Shown: positions 13,167-21,082 of the stretch, piece after piece
How the letters are laid out: each line of letters opens with the position of its first letter
How positions within the stretch are numbered: the stretch's first letter is position 1
IMG/VR virus record: IMGVR_UViG_3300031999_000117
Location: 1 to 33,669 of that record
Strand: one strand, 5' to 3'
Source of the DNA: a virus
DNA length: 33,669 nt
Translations under genes and position numbers: made by a program
Notes under the pieces: model-generated
Database searches by the model: none
What the model was told of the DNA's origin: nothing
The model's input: only the letters and a program-made list of their open reading frames with translations

Positions 13167-14557
13167 TGGGTTGGCCGTTTAAGAAGAGGGAAGTTGAGGA
13201 GAAGAAGAGGATTGTTGGCATCGTGGAGACTGGTTCTCCAGGAGCTAGGCAGGGCAGCGTTGAAGCTCCGCGGGTCGTTTTCGTGGGATCAAGTGATCAG
13301 CCCCAGCAGAACTATGGCTCCATACGCAAAAGCCTTTTGGAGTGCAAGCTGATTGAGGCTTCGGTTAATCCCGCTACGGCTGCTAGGGTTAGCACGACGG
13401 TTTCGGGCGCGACTTATCCCGAGGACTTTGGCGATTTTCAGGATTACCTTGACGCGTTTAACTATATTCCGTTCGTGCACCGTGCTGTTGTGGTTAAGCA
13501 CAGTTTGATTTGGCAGATGGGGTACAGTCTTGAAAGCGAGGATGACGCGGCTAAGAAGAAGGTTGATGATCTTCTCGCGCAGTTGAAGGCTGACACCGTT
13601 ATCCGCAATGGTAGTTTGTGGAGTCTTGTTTTCGGGAACATGTACTGGCAGAAGACTAGGGAAGGCGGCGTTCAGAGGCTTAGGGCTTTGAACCCTGCGC
13701 GGGTGGGAGTCAAGCTTGATGGGAAAGACGAAATAGCGCAGTACGTTTACGAGCGCAAGTACGGTAAGAGGGAGACTTTCAAGCCCGAGGAGATAGTGCA
13801 TTTGAAGGTTGATGATGCGCCTTTCGAGTTGTTTGGGACGTCGACGCTGCGCGCTGTTTTGCCGACTGTGAAGTCGATGTTGTTCATGGAAGAGAAACTG
13901 CCCCTGATCGCTAGACGTCGTGCGGACCCGTTACTTGCGATCCAAATCGGTGACAAGGAAAACCCTATCGATGAGACGGGGTTCAAGAAGAAGAAGGCTG
14001 AGATCCTGAACCGTCAGCCGGGCGAGGACCTTTTCCACGACGGAATTCTTACGATTCAAGAAGTTTATCAAAGTGCCTCAGTGGGAGGCAGACAAACGAT
14101 AGAACCGCTCCTCAAGCATTTCAGGGAGAACGAGGTTGCTGGCCTCGGCGTGCCCGACGTGGCGCTTGGCTTCGGCGGAACATCGACGATGGCGACTGCG
14201 GAGTACCAGGAGCGTTTGCTTGAGGCTGAGGTCAAGGATTATCAGCGGTGCCTGAAGAGGATGCATGAAGCTGAGGTGTTTCCGCTGGCTGGGGTTGAGG
14301 GTGTGAAGCTTGTTTGGCGGCCTTTGAAGGAGGCGGATAAGAACGAGTTGAGCAAGAAGTTCATGGGCGAGATTGAGCATGGCGTTGCGAGTCCTGAGTG
14401 GGTGAGCAAGAGTCTGGGGTACCCGGATGATTCCCGTGTGGGCACGGTTATGAATTCTAATTTTGTGCCTGTGGGGTCTGTGGCGCAGAAGAAGCTTACT
14501 GAGGAGCTGAGGCGTAAGGTTTTGAAGCGGCTGGCCGGAGAGGACAAGAACGCCTAA
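13166..14557 (+). CDS. Portal protein
   Basis: A 463-residue HK97/SPP1-type portal, the ring at the capsid vertex through which DNA is packaged. Recognisable regions are FVHRAVVVKHSLIWQMGYSLES, the SLVFGNMYWQKTREGGVQRLRALNPARVGVKLD stretch, FKPEEIVHLKVDDAPFELFGTSTL and the clip/stem part around GVPDVALGFGGTSTMATAEYQERLLE. ATG 13166 overlaps the terminase stop. Length and position directly after terL fit. Confidence 0.9.
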   Translation: MGWPFKKREVEEKKRIVGIVETGSPGARQGSVEAPRVVFVGSSDQPQQNYGSIRKSLLECKLIEASVNPATAARVSTTVSGATYPEDFGDFQDYLDAFNYIPFVHRAVVVKHSLIWQMGYSLESEDDAAKKKVDDLLAQLKADTVIRNGSLWSLVFGNMYWQKTREGGVQRLRALNPARVGVKLDGKDEIAQYVYERKYGKRETFKPEEIVHLKVDDAPFELFGTSTLRAVLPTVKSMLFMEEKLPLIARRRADPLLAIQIGDKENPIDETGFKKKKAEILNRQPGEDLFHDGILTIQEVYQSASVGGRQTIEPLLKHFRENEVAGLGVPDVALGFGGTSTMATAEYQERLLEAEVKDYQRCLKRMHEAEVFPLAGVEGVKLVWRPLKEADKNELSKKFMGEIEHGVASPEWVSKSLGYPDDSRVGTVMNSNFVPVGSVAQKKLTEELRRKVLKRLAGEDKNA

Positions 14558-14624
14558 ACCGTGTCGTCCCTACGGTAAGCCGCCCAGGAAGAGGAGTAAA
14601 CCATCCTAGAAGAGGTAAGTCAAA

Positions 14625-14918
14625 ATGAAGTTGTTCAAGGATAAGGGTTGCGGGGTCGAGGCCAAGGATGCGGTCACGTTTGGCGAGGTTCAAGTAGGCA
14701 CGAGTGGGTGTGTGTCTCTGTGGCTGCGGAATGATAGTCATGGGCTTTTGCGGAAGATTAGGGTTTCGTGTTCGGACGTGGATGTCGCGGTGAAGAGTCC
14801 CCCAGATTTGAAGCCAGGCGAGGCTGCTGAGGTAGTTTTCACTTGGACGCCTCCGCTGGAGCTTAGGCGGGGCTTGCACGCGGACGTGGCGTTTGAAGGG
14901 GAGGAAGTCTATGAGTGA
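14625..14918 (+). CDS. Hypothetical Ig-like beta-sandwich protein
   Basis: A 97-residue protein with a pattern of short beta strands (VTFGEVQVGTSGCVSLWLRNDS, LRKIRVSCSDVDVAVKSP, EAAEVVFTWTPPLE), typical of an Ig-like or ASH-type fold with LKPGEAAEV. It has AGAGGT before ATG 14625 after a 67-base spacer. Probably a capsid decoration or accessory structural protein. Confidence 0.6.
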   Translation: MKLFKDKGCGVEAKDAVTFGEVQVGTSGCVSLWLRNDSHGLLRKIRVSCSDVDVAVKSPPDLKPGEAAEVVFTWTPPLELRRGLHADVAFEGEEVYE

Positions 14919-15030
14919 GTCCAACATCGGCTTGAACGCTGATGGCTCGGGGAAAAAGCTTCGAACTTTCAAGACTACTATTGGCGCGAACGACGTTAAC
15001 GCTGAAGCCGTGATCACTGTTGATTCCTAA
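14911..15030 (+). CDS. Short conserved-looking structural peptide
   Basis: A 39-residue ORF with GGGGAGGAAG (14899-14908) just before ATG 14911. It reads NADGSGKKLRTFKTTIGANDVNAEAVITVDS, a strand-turn-strand peptide. Short proteins of this form, often next to tail-fibre or adhesin genes in phages, are familiar to me; the role is not established. It precedes the adhesin-like block. Confidence 0.6.
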   Translation: MSESNIGLNADGSGKKLRTFKTTIGANDVNAEAVITVDS

Positions 15031-15054
15031 GAGTTGATTCACAGGTGAATCTGC

Positions 15055-15558
15055 GTGACTGTTGAAGAGGTCTACACGGACGCTTTCGACGCGACTTACG
15101 TTGCGTGGACTGAAACAGGAGCATCGCCGTACCTCAACGATTCAGACGCTAACTACATCTACACGTCTTTGACTGCTAAAAGTGAAGGTCACTGGACTTT
15201 CCCAGCTTCAGCGGGTTCAGGCGCAATCAATTCAGTCAAGCTGAGGTTTAAAGTTAAAGCGGGTTCTTACGGAGATTCCAGCAGCGCAATTGTTGTTAAG
15301 GTTTGGAACGGCGCAAGTTGGGTAACGGCTGGCACAATCTATTTAGATAGTACTGTTTACGGGTGGAAGGAAATCGACGTTTCCGCAATCCTCGACACTT
15401 GGGCTAAGATTAACGGGGCAAAAGTCCACGTCACAAGCGCAGTTACCGCTCCTCTTGACCCAGACCCGATTTACTGTAATAGGCTCACGAGGAAAGTGGA
15501 TTACACGGCTGCGGCGGGACAGCAATTATTCACCTTAATCAATGAGGAGGACTATTAG
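15055..15558 (+). CDS. Predicted beta-sandwich structural/adhesin protein
   Basis: A 167-residue protein from GTG 15055, rich in Thr, Ser, Ala, Tyr and Trp, with a jelly-roll-like strand pattern (GAINSVKLRFKVKAGSYGDSSS, AIVVKVWNGASWVTAGTI, STVYGWKEIDVSAIL). Such domains are common in virion fibres and carbohydrate-binding modules. Codon usage in this block is more A-rich than in the portal or terminase. The stop directly abuts the next ATG. Confidence 0.6.
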   Translation: MTVEEVYTDAFDATYVAWTETGASPYLNDSDANYIYTSLTAKSEGHWTFPASAGSGAINSVKLRFKVKAGSYGDSSSAIVVKVWNGASWVTAGTIYLDSTVYGWKEIDVSAILDTWAKINGAKVHVTSAVTAPLDPDPIYCNRLTRKVDYTAAAGQQLFTLINEEDY

Positions 15559-16560
15559 ATGGGAAGCATATACCTGCGCAAATACGGCGTAGCCACAACC
15601 GTGGATTTCTGCCTCTACGAACTCGACGGCACAGACCTTCAAACGGCGGCCGCATCCGCGACAGGCGACGTAAACCTCATCCGAGATGAAGCCGCGCCTG
15701 AACAACTTGACGCTAACGCATTCGTTAATGAAGGAGTTGTATACTCGTTAGCCTTGTCTGCTGCTGAAATGACGGCTGCGCGAGTAACAGTTTACATCGT
15801 TGACCAATCCAGCCCCAAAATATGGCTTGACAAAGTCCTCTTAATAGAGACTTATGGTCACGCTTCTGGGCAGCACGCGTTCGACTTGGGCACAGCTACA
15901 CAAGACGTCAATGTGGCATCAATAAGTAACATCGACTTTAGTGCAACCATGAAAACCAGTCTCGACACGATAGGCGATACTGTAGTTACAAATAGTACAA
16001 TACACACGGATTTGGGAACAGTCTCATCAAACTTATCCAATCTTATGTCAGACGTAGGTGATGCCAGTGCATCCACATTGGGAAACATCTATGCAATACT
16101 AGGTAACCCTGCGGCAAATTCAGTCAAAACAACCATTGAGAATATACATGACACTGATTTACCACTCGTAAAAACTGATACAGCGGCAATACTTGTAGAT
16201 AGTAATGAACTTCAAACGGACTGGACGAATGACGGACGACTAGATTTACTGTTGGACTCCGCAATCAGCAAAATCGACGCAGTAGATGACTACATAGACA
16301 CTGAAGTAGCCGCCATAAAAGCGGTTACCGACACATTGAGTCTAGCCACAATCGCTGACGCCGTGCTAGACGAAGTAACCGAGACAGGAATCACTCTTAG
16401 AAAGGCGATGAACATCGCACTCGCTGCTTTAGCAGGAAAGAGTTCAGGCGGAGGCACAGCAACCATAAAGTTCCGCGACCAAGCCGATGGCAAGGATCGT
16501 ATAAGCGCGACGGTTGATGCTAACGGAAACCGCACAGCAATCACAAACGACGGAGCATAA
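15559..16560 (+). CDS. Tail-fibre/baseplate-like protein
   Basis: A 333-residue protein. The N-terminal 110 residues have the arrangement of phage fibre anchoring domains: LRKYGVATTVDFCLYELDGTDL, MTAARVTVYIVDQSSPKIWLDKVLLIETYG, GQHAFDLGTATQDVNV. The middle (125-265) is a helical, Ser/Thr/Asp-rich shaft with short heptad-like repeats, and the end has RKAMNIALAALAGKSSGGGTATIKFRDQADG, DRISATVDANGNRTAIT, a small C-terminal domain that recurs in phage fibre proteins. It is probably an extended virion fibre for receptor binding. Its codons differ from flanking head genes, suggesting exchange as a cassette. Confidence 0.7.
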   Translation: MGSIYLRKYGVATTVDFCLYELDGTDLQTAAASATGDVNLIRDEAAPEQLDANAFVNEGVVYSLALSAAEMTAARVTVYIVDQSSPKIWLDKVLLIETYGHASGQHAFDLGTATQDVNVASISNIDFSATMKTSLDTIGDTVVTNSTIHTDLGTVSSNLSNLMSDVGDASASTLGNIYAILGNPAANSVKTTIENIHDTDLPLVKTDTAAILVDSNELQTDWTNDGRLDLLLDSAISKIDAVDDYIDTEVAAIKAVTDTLSLATIADAVLDEVTETGITLRKAMNIALAALAGKSSGGGTATIKFRDQADGKDRISATVDANGNRTAITNDGA

Positions 16561-16562
16561 AC

Positions 16563-16931
16563 ATGGCGTTGCTGGTTGCTGGCTACTTTCCCTCAACGTA
16601 CTCGCCAAGCAACTACTGGACACAGGATTATTGGCCTGAATATGGGATAGAGAAAGACGTAATCGTGACTGACGAGGATTTATCGACCCACTTTGGTTTT
16701 GAGTGGGACGAGATCACTTACACTGCAACCGTTCTCGATGAAGACGCTAATAAGTTGCCTGCAAGCTTCGTGGTGAGCCTGAGGCTGGACGGCGTGCCAG
16801 TGGTCGCGGATCAAGTGTTGGACGCAAGTGTTTACAGCCAGAGCACGGGGTTGCTGACTCTGGTCTGGTACGTGCCAAGCGGCTTCGGCGAAGGCACGGT
16901 GGATTTGCAGTGGGCGGAACAGGAGATTTGA
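16563..16931 (+). CDS. Virion Ig-like protein, copy 1
   Basis: A 122-residue protein starting two bases after the fibre stop. It has an aromatic N-terminal segment (GYFPSTYSPSNYWTQDYWPEYG), then an Ig-like/bacterial-Ig-type domain (ITYTATVLDEDANKLPASFVVSLRLDG, YSQSTGLLTLVWYVP) that is closely repeated in the next gene. Likely a fibre-associated or decoration protein. Confidence 0.65.
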   Translation: MALLVAGYFPSTYSPSNYWTQDYWPEYGIEKDVIVTDEDLSTHFGFEWDEITYTATVLDEDANKLPASFVVSLRLDGVPVVADQVLDASVYSQSTGLLTLVWYVPSGFGEGTVDLQWAEQEI

Positions 16932-16959
16932 GTAACGTTAACGATGAGGAGGTGATTGT

Positions 16960-17298
16960 GTGACAGTGAAGTATACGGGTGACGACTCAACTGGAACAAA
17001 CTTCACGACGGGCGAAACGAGAACCGTGGACGTGACGACCGAGGACCTTGACGTCCACGCGGGATACGAAGGCGACCCAGTAACCTACACCGCGACTGTT
17101 CTCGACAGCACAGAAGCCAAGTTGCCGGCAACGTTCGTGGTGAGCCTGAAGATAAATGGCACAGAAGTTGTTTCAGACCAAGTCTTTGACGCGGGACACT
17201 ACAGCCAAAGCACGGGACTATTGACTTTAGCTTGGGTTGTGCCAGCAGCGACGGGAGCCTTGACCGTGAAGCTGACTTGGGAAGACCAAGAAATTTAA
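16960..17298 (+). CDS. Virion Ig-like protein, copy 2
   Basis: A 112-residue paralog of the preceding protein, sharing YTATVLD, KLP-[AT]-FVVSL, the YSQSTGLLTL core and the final QEI. It has a strong GAGGAGGTGAT site and GTG 16960. The pair arose by tandem duplication. The N-terminal segment differs (TGDDSTGTNFTTGETRTVDVTTEDL), so the copies may attach differently. Confidence 0.65.
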   Translation: MTVKYTGDDSTGTNFTTGETRTVDVTTEDLDVHAGYEGDPVTYTATVLDSTEAKLPATFVVSLKINGTEVVSDQVFDAGHYSQSTGLLTLAWVVPAATGALTVKLTWEDQEI

Positions 17299-17310
17299 AC
17301 CCCCCATTCC

Positions 17311-17324
17311 TTTCCCTTGGGAAA
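17311..17324. terminator. Small hairpin after the adhesin block
   Basis: TTTCCCTTGGGAAA forms a six-base stem just after the stop of the second Ig-like gene. There is no T-run after it, so it could be a processing hairpin or a weak terminator. Confidence 0.3.
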
Positions 17325-17344
17325 CAAACTAGAGAGTCTGAAAA

Positions 17345-17950
17345 ATGAAGTATGGACATGGAAATTCCGCGGGGTGCCCCTTTAATGCGGGAACCTCTCA
17401 CAAGTGGGGCTACGTTCTCCCCTTTAGGCTCGTGCGCAAGCTGGGTATCTCGGGAGTATCCGTTAAGACATCTAACAGACATATCGGCCTGAAAGCTGTC
17501 CTCTTGGGCAGGGAAAAAGTGTTCATGGGCGCCTTGGGTTCTACATTTCACCAGGTGAAATGTTGGGCGCATGTTGAAATTTCACGTCTGGGTCGTAGAC
17601 AGGAGCTGAACCTTGGCGCCTGTGTTGTTGTGCCGCTGAAGACGTCGGCGAGAGCGCATGGACATCTGTTGCGTTCCACGAAAAGTAGTGTGAAAGTAGT
17701 GGGTGAGCAGGGGTTTGGCCTCTTGGCTGAGGTTTTGGGCCTCTTGGAATCGACTTACACTTACATGTTCGTGGCGGTTACGGATGATAAGGCGTGTGAT
17801 CTCTGCATGAAGTTTGACAAGATGATCATTGATGGAGCGGAGATTGAGAGAATGTTTCCGTATGCGACGCAGGTTGACTACAGTTTGTGGATGGTGAATT
17901 TACATCCGAATTGTCGTTGCATGCTTGTGCTGCTGGAAATTGGCGCATGA
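17345..17950 (+). CDS. MuF-like minor head protein
   Basis: A 201-residue protein. The C-terminal part has ACDLCMKFD and the ending LHPNCRCMLVLLE, the HPNCRC hallmark of the Mu gpF/SPP1 gp7 minor-head family, which binds the portal and is carried in the capsid. The N-terminal 90 residues are unusual for MuF and contain many Lys/Arg and Gly. The start is uncertain: ATG 17345 has a weak site, and GTG 17630 would give a shorter protein of about 107 residues that begins in the helical MuF region. The interval 17345-17630 also holds a strong palindrome (17543-17563). Confidence 0.65.
   Translation: MKYGHGNSAGCPFNAGTSHKWGYVLPFRLVRKLGISGVSVKTSNRHIGLKAVLLGREKVFMGALGSTFHQVKCWAHVEISRLGRRQELNLGACVVVPLKTSARAHGHLLRSTKSSVKVVGEQGFGLLAEVLGLLESTYTYMFVAVTDDKACDLCMKFDKMIIDGAEIERMFPYATQVDYSLWMVNLHPNCRCMLVLLEIGA
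17543..17563. repeat. Perfect 21-base palindrome
   Basis: Ten-base arms ACATTTCACC and GGTGAAATGT around one central A. It lies inside the 5' half of the MuF frame, or in a spacer if the later start is used. It could be an operator or an RNA hairpin. Confidence 0.5.
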
Positions 17951-17984
17951 GCCTCACGGTATAACGGTAATGGAGTAAAGGTGT

Positions 17985-19025
17985 ATGCCTAGACATCCAG
18001 ATTTTGAGAAGATCTTTCAGGCCTTCATTAAGCGTTACGGCCAGGTGGAGGGCGAGAAGAACTATTACGCTTGGCTATCGAAGATGGGGCTGGACGACAC
18101 TAAAAGCTACGCGAGGCCTCAGGAGAGCCTTGGCATGGAGCGCTTTAACTGGGCTCAAGTTCTCTTCAACTACGTTCGTGAGGACGAGACTAGGAAGTAC
18201 TTCAAGGTCGAGGCGAGTTTTCCGCTTAGCAGCATGAACAACTATGTTTACACGGAGGATGAGCTGCTGCGGGGCGCTAGGAGTCTAGTCGGCAAGCAGG
18301 TGAACCTGAATCACGAAGGCGCGTCGCTTGGCAGCGTTTCCATCGAGGGAGCGGAGTTCGAGGACGGCGCAGTCGAGTGCGTCCTTGGGTTCCTGAAGGG
18401 TAGCGATGTTCTGGGGATGGTGGAGAAGGGCGAGATCGTTCACGTGAGCACTGAGGCTGATTGCACTCAGGGTACCGAACTGACGGCTGATGGCTCCGTC
18501 TGTAAGGGTCTTGTGTACACGGGTCTTGCTTTGTTGACGAAGGACGTGTTGCCCGGCGTACCTCTGACCAGAATTATGAGTCTGGAACGGATGGTTGAGG
18601 GCTTCATGGTAACTTTGAATGGTGGTGAAAAAGTGAGTGAAAATGATAAGGTGAAAACCGAGGACAAGGTAGCTCCGGTAGCTCCTGTGGAAAAAGTAGC
18701 TCCTGTGGAAAAGGTAGAGGCGAAGGCTGAGGAGAAGAAGAACCCATGCGAAGAGGCGAAGGATGCTCTGTTGGTGCGGGTTTCGGCCCTCGAGGGCAAG
18801 TTTCAGGCGATCGAGGCTGCTGAGGCGAAGGAGCTGAAAGATACCGAGGAGAAGGCGGCTGTCGACACAAAGGCCGTTGAAGCCAAGCGGAACATGGCTC
18901 CAAGTGTTTTGACGAAGGAAGGGTTCTGGGCAAGGTTCCACGAGCTCCGAAGAGACGGCTGCAGCAAGAGCGACGCTTTCAGGATTATCAGCATGGAAGT
19001 TATCGAGGCCTCAGGCAAGCGGTAG
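17985..19025 (+). CDS. Capsid maturation protease fused to scaffold
   Basis: A 346-residue protein. Residues 1-45 resemble a short N-terminal helical module. Residues 50-215 fit a prohead protease: YFKVEASFPLSS, GKQVNLNHEG (candidate His), VHVSTEAD (candidate Ser in the strand) and VYTGLALLTKDVLPGVPLTRIM. Residues 218-300 are a Glu/Lys/Ala-rich scaffold segment with PVEKV repeats and coiled coil, and the last 45 residues form a separate helical tail (GFWARFHELRRDGCSKSDAFRIISMEV). Such fusions cleave themselves and the capsid N-terminal delta domain. It precedes the major capsid gene, as expected. The catalytic assignment is by pattern. Confidence 0.7.
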   Translation: MPRHPDFEKIFQAFIKRYGQVEGEKNYYAWLSKMGLDDTKSYARPQESLGMERFNWAQVLFNYVREDETRKYFKVEASFPLSSMNNYVYTEDELLRGARSLVGKQVNLNHEGASLGSVSIEGAEFEDGAVECVLGFLKGSDVLGMVEKGEIVHVSTEADCTQGTELTADGSVCKGLVYTGLALLTKDVLPGVPLTRIMSLERMVEGFMVTLNGGEKVSENDKVKTEDKVAPVAPVEKVAPVEKVEAKAEEKKNPCEEAKDALLVRVSALEGKFQAIEAAEAKELKDTEEKAAVDTKAVEAKRNMAPSVLTKEGFWARFHELRRDGCSKSDAFRIISMEVIEASGKR

Positions 19026-19149
19026 CAGTAGCTCTTACGGTCCTAGGTTCATCTTAGTCCATAGTTAAACGGTAAAGTAACCCTCCGGCTCTCGCGGGTG
19101 ATCCCGTCGGGCGAAATGTGGGTTATGAAAGTTTTGGGAGGAGAAAGAT
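19026..19149 (+). promoter_or_regulatory. 124-base structured leader of the major capsid gene
   Basis: A non-coding interval in front of the most highly expressed gene. It holds a D-arm-like stretch (TAGTTAAACGGTAAAGTA, 19062-19079) and a hairpin CGGG-TGAT-CCCG (19095-19106), followed by the GGGAGGAGA ribosome site (19137-19145). There is no T-arm motif, so I do not call a tRNA. It may stabilise the mRNA or hold a promoter. Confidence 0.4.
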
Positions 19150-20244
19150 TTGGCTACTACAGAAGAGTTGCTATCTGGCATACTTGCAGAGTTTCAGATT
19201 TTCTCGAAGGAAAGCAAGAAACGTGACGAGTCGCTGTCTAGCATATTTCAAGAGATCAAGGCCTTTTCGAAGGAAGGAAAGACACATGATAACCTTGCCG
19301 GCATGATAAGTATACGCGAGATCTTGGCGGCTCAGAAGAAACACAGTTGCCTCGAGAGGCTGAGTGGCTTCTACGAGGACGAGGCTAGCAAGAAGACGGT
19401 GAAAGAGCTGCTTACGAGCACGTCCAACATCGCGCTTCCGAGCCTTGTGTGTGATCGAGCATTACTTGAGCTTCTGAACTGGGCAGACTTGAGGGAGATC
19501 TGCATGATCGAGCCGGTTCCAACTGGCGCGGGTAAGACCGTTGACACGCAAATATTTACTCAGCCGACTTTCAGCGAGTGGACTGAGGGAGACGCTTTGG
19601 CTGCTGCTGACCCGACGCTGACAAAGCGAACTGCGACCCTGAAGCCTTTTGGTAAAGTCACAAAGATTACAGATCTGCTTTCGAACACAAGCGCCATTAG
19701 CTTCGTAGAGAAAATGGGCAAGATGCATGGTGCTTGTGTGCGTCAGGGCATTGTCAGCTACGTTGGTGTTGCACTTTCAGCAACTTCCGGCGGGACAGTC
19801 TCGGCGGCTTCAGGCTCAATTCTCACTTTTGCGGACGTTACCAACGCCATTAAGCACATTGCGAGTCACGGTTTCCAGCCTGACTTCATCGTCACTTCGC
19901 CGAGTAACATGTGGACGGCTTTCACTACAACTCACGCGGTCACGCAGTTCTACGGTGCACTGAATGACTTGCTTAAGCCTGGCATTGGAACTAAGCCGGG
20001 TGCTTTGGGTCTTGAGTGGTATGCTGATCCGTACTTTGACACTTTGTTCCCTGCTGGCTTGAAACGATTGGCGTACGTGGGTTGCAAGGGGTTGAGCTCG
20101 GTTTGGGCTGCGTTGCAGAATGACCCGTTAATCGAGATCTACCGTGTGCCCACTGAGCTGAGCAACTACATCATTACGCACATGGATGGTGGAGCTGCGG
20201 GCGGGAGTGCTGATAGCATCTGCGGCATTACTTACGCGAGCTAG
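19150..20244 (+). CDS. Major capsid protein, HK97 fold
   Basis: A 364-residue protein from TTG 19150 behind a strong site. The first 70 residues are a helical, charged delta-like domain (SGILAEFQIFSKESKKRDESLSSIFQEIKAF) likely removed by the protease. The rest has HK97 features: an N-arm/E-loop region (VPTGAGKTVDTQIFTQPTFSEWTEGDALAAADPTLTKRTATLKPFGKVTKITD), a spine-helix region (ISFVEKMGKMHGACVRQGIVSYVG), an A-domain with HIASHGFQPDFIVTSPSNMWTAFT and a final ITHMDGGAAGGSADSICGITYAS. The motif order and size match archaeal virus capsid proteins. Confidence 0.85.
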   Translation: MATTEELLSGILAEFQIFSKESKKRDESLSSIFQEIKAFSKEGKTHDNLAGMISIREILAAQKKHSCLERLSGFYEDEASKKTVKELLTSTSNIALPSLVCDRALLELLNWADLREICMIEPVPTGAGKTVDTQIFTQPTFSEWTEGDALAAADPTLTKRTATLKPFGKVTKITDLLSNTSAISFVEKMGKMHGACVRQGIVSYVGVALSATSGGTVSAASGSILTFADVTNAIKHIASHGFQPDFIVTSPSNMWTAFTTTHAVTQFYGALNDLLKPGIGTKPGALGLEWYADPYFDTLFPAGLKRLAYVGCKGLSSVWAALQNDPLIEIYRVPTELSNYIITHMDGGAAGGSADSICGITYAS

Positions 20245-20254
20245 AAGTCTCCAT

Positions 20255-20290
20255 AGAATCATACGGATTCTTTTCCCTTTTTTCTTCTGT
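20255..20290 (+). terminator. Terminator after the major capsid gene
   Basis: AGAATC-ATACG-GATTCT forms a six-base hairpin and runs into a T-rich tract (TTTTCCCTTTTTTCTTCTG). It fits archaeal termination after the capsid transcript. Confidence 0.55.
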
Positions 20291-20297
20291 TTTCACG

Positions 20298-20684
20298 ATG
20301 ATTGATTTATCGAAGGCGACTAGGGCCGAGTTGCTGTGTGTGGCTCATGGCTTGACGCCGTTTCTTAGGCTTAGCGAGAACATGATTATCGCGGTTGACG
20401 AGAAGGGCTGCAGTTTCAAGGTGCTGACTCTTCCGAATTCGAAGATCGTCAAGCGTCACCGGTTCAGTCCAAAATGCATCGATCTGTGTGGTTACGAGTT
20501 GAAGAGGCCTCACCTGACGTGCGGTTGCTGCGGGTGGCGGCTTCTGAAGGAGGGCAAGATCGAGCCCGTGGAGGCTTGCACTCCGTATTTCCTTACGATT
20601 ATGCGTGACCGTGGCCACAGGAGGCTGAGGGCTTGGGTGTTGAAGAAGCTGTGCTCGGCGGCCGAGTATGTTGCTAACAAGTAG
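20298..20684 (+). CDS. Cys-motif protein, copy 1
   Basis: A 128-residue protein from ATG 20298. The centre has C-x3-LCGYELKRPHLTC-x2-C, probably a zinc site. The same motif is found in the protein at 22925-23272, including a helical C terminus (RRLRAWVLKKLCSAAEYV here), so they are paralogs. It sits between the capsid and connector genes. Candidate virion or assembly protein. Confidence 0.6.
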   Translation: MIDLSKATRAELLCVAHGLTPFLRLSENMIIAVDEKGCSFKVLTLPNSKIVKRHRFSPKCIDLCGYELKRPHLTCGCCGWRLLKEGKIEPVEACTPYFLTIMRDRGHRRLRAWVLKKLCSAAEYVANK

Positions 20685-20712
20685 TTCCTTTCGCTCATGG
20701 GAGGTGATTGCG

Positions 20713-21015
20713 TTGTTTGAGAATATTCTCCTCTTGGATGTGCTGAAGAACCCTGTGCTGCTTGCCGCGTTGATCGCGCTGATCCGTAACGTCGGCGGCT
20801 ACGTGACGAGCATGCTTGGGGTTAAGAAGTACGTTCCGTGGGAGCCCGTGAAGTTCGGGGAAACCCTTGCGTTGTACGAGACGTTCTTTGTGGCTTTGAG
20901 CGCGGTTCCGAGTCTGCCAGTCGAGTGGATCGCGATAGTGGCAATCAGCGTTGATGTTGTTAGGAGCTTCAAGAAGGCGATTGCGTTGGGTCTCACGAAG
21001 ATGACTGCTGCTTAG
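20713..21015 (+). CDS. Small membrane protein
   Basis: A 100-residue protein; start TTG 20713 chosen for GAGGTGAT (20701-20708) five bases upstream. It has two or three hydrophobic segments (NPVLLAALIALIRNVGGYV and LALYETFFVALSAVP with WIAIVAISVDVV) and a basic C terminus. It may be a holin-like protein, a virion-membrane protein or a host-membrane factor; none is proven. Confidence 0.6.
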   Translation: MFENILLLDVLKNPVLLAALIALIRNVGGYVTSMLGVKKYVPWEPVKFGETLALYETFFVALSAVPSLPVEWIAIVAISVDVVRSFKKAIALGLTKMTAA

Positions 21016-21082
21016 TCGCAGCGAGTGCTTGTCTAATCATCCATTTTTTGTAGTTAACCAAGTTGAAAGAGGTGAAAAAGCG

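Noticed and set aside
17003-17572. 189-codon minus-strand ORF across the Ig-like copy 2 and the MuF start
   Set aside because: Arg/Ser/Pro-rich shadow without ribosome site; it covers conserved plus-strand coding sequence.
19040-19130. Possible tRNA in the major capsid leader
   Set aside because: It has a D-arm-like piece and a hairpin but no TTC T-loop, no matching acceptor strands and no proper seven-base anticodon loop.
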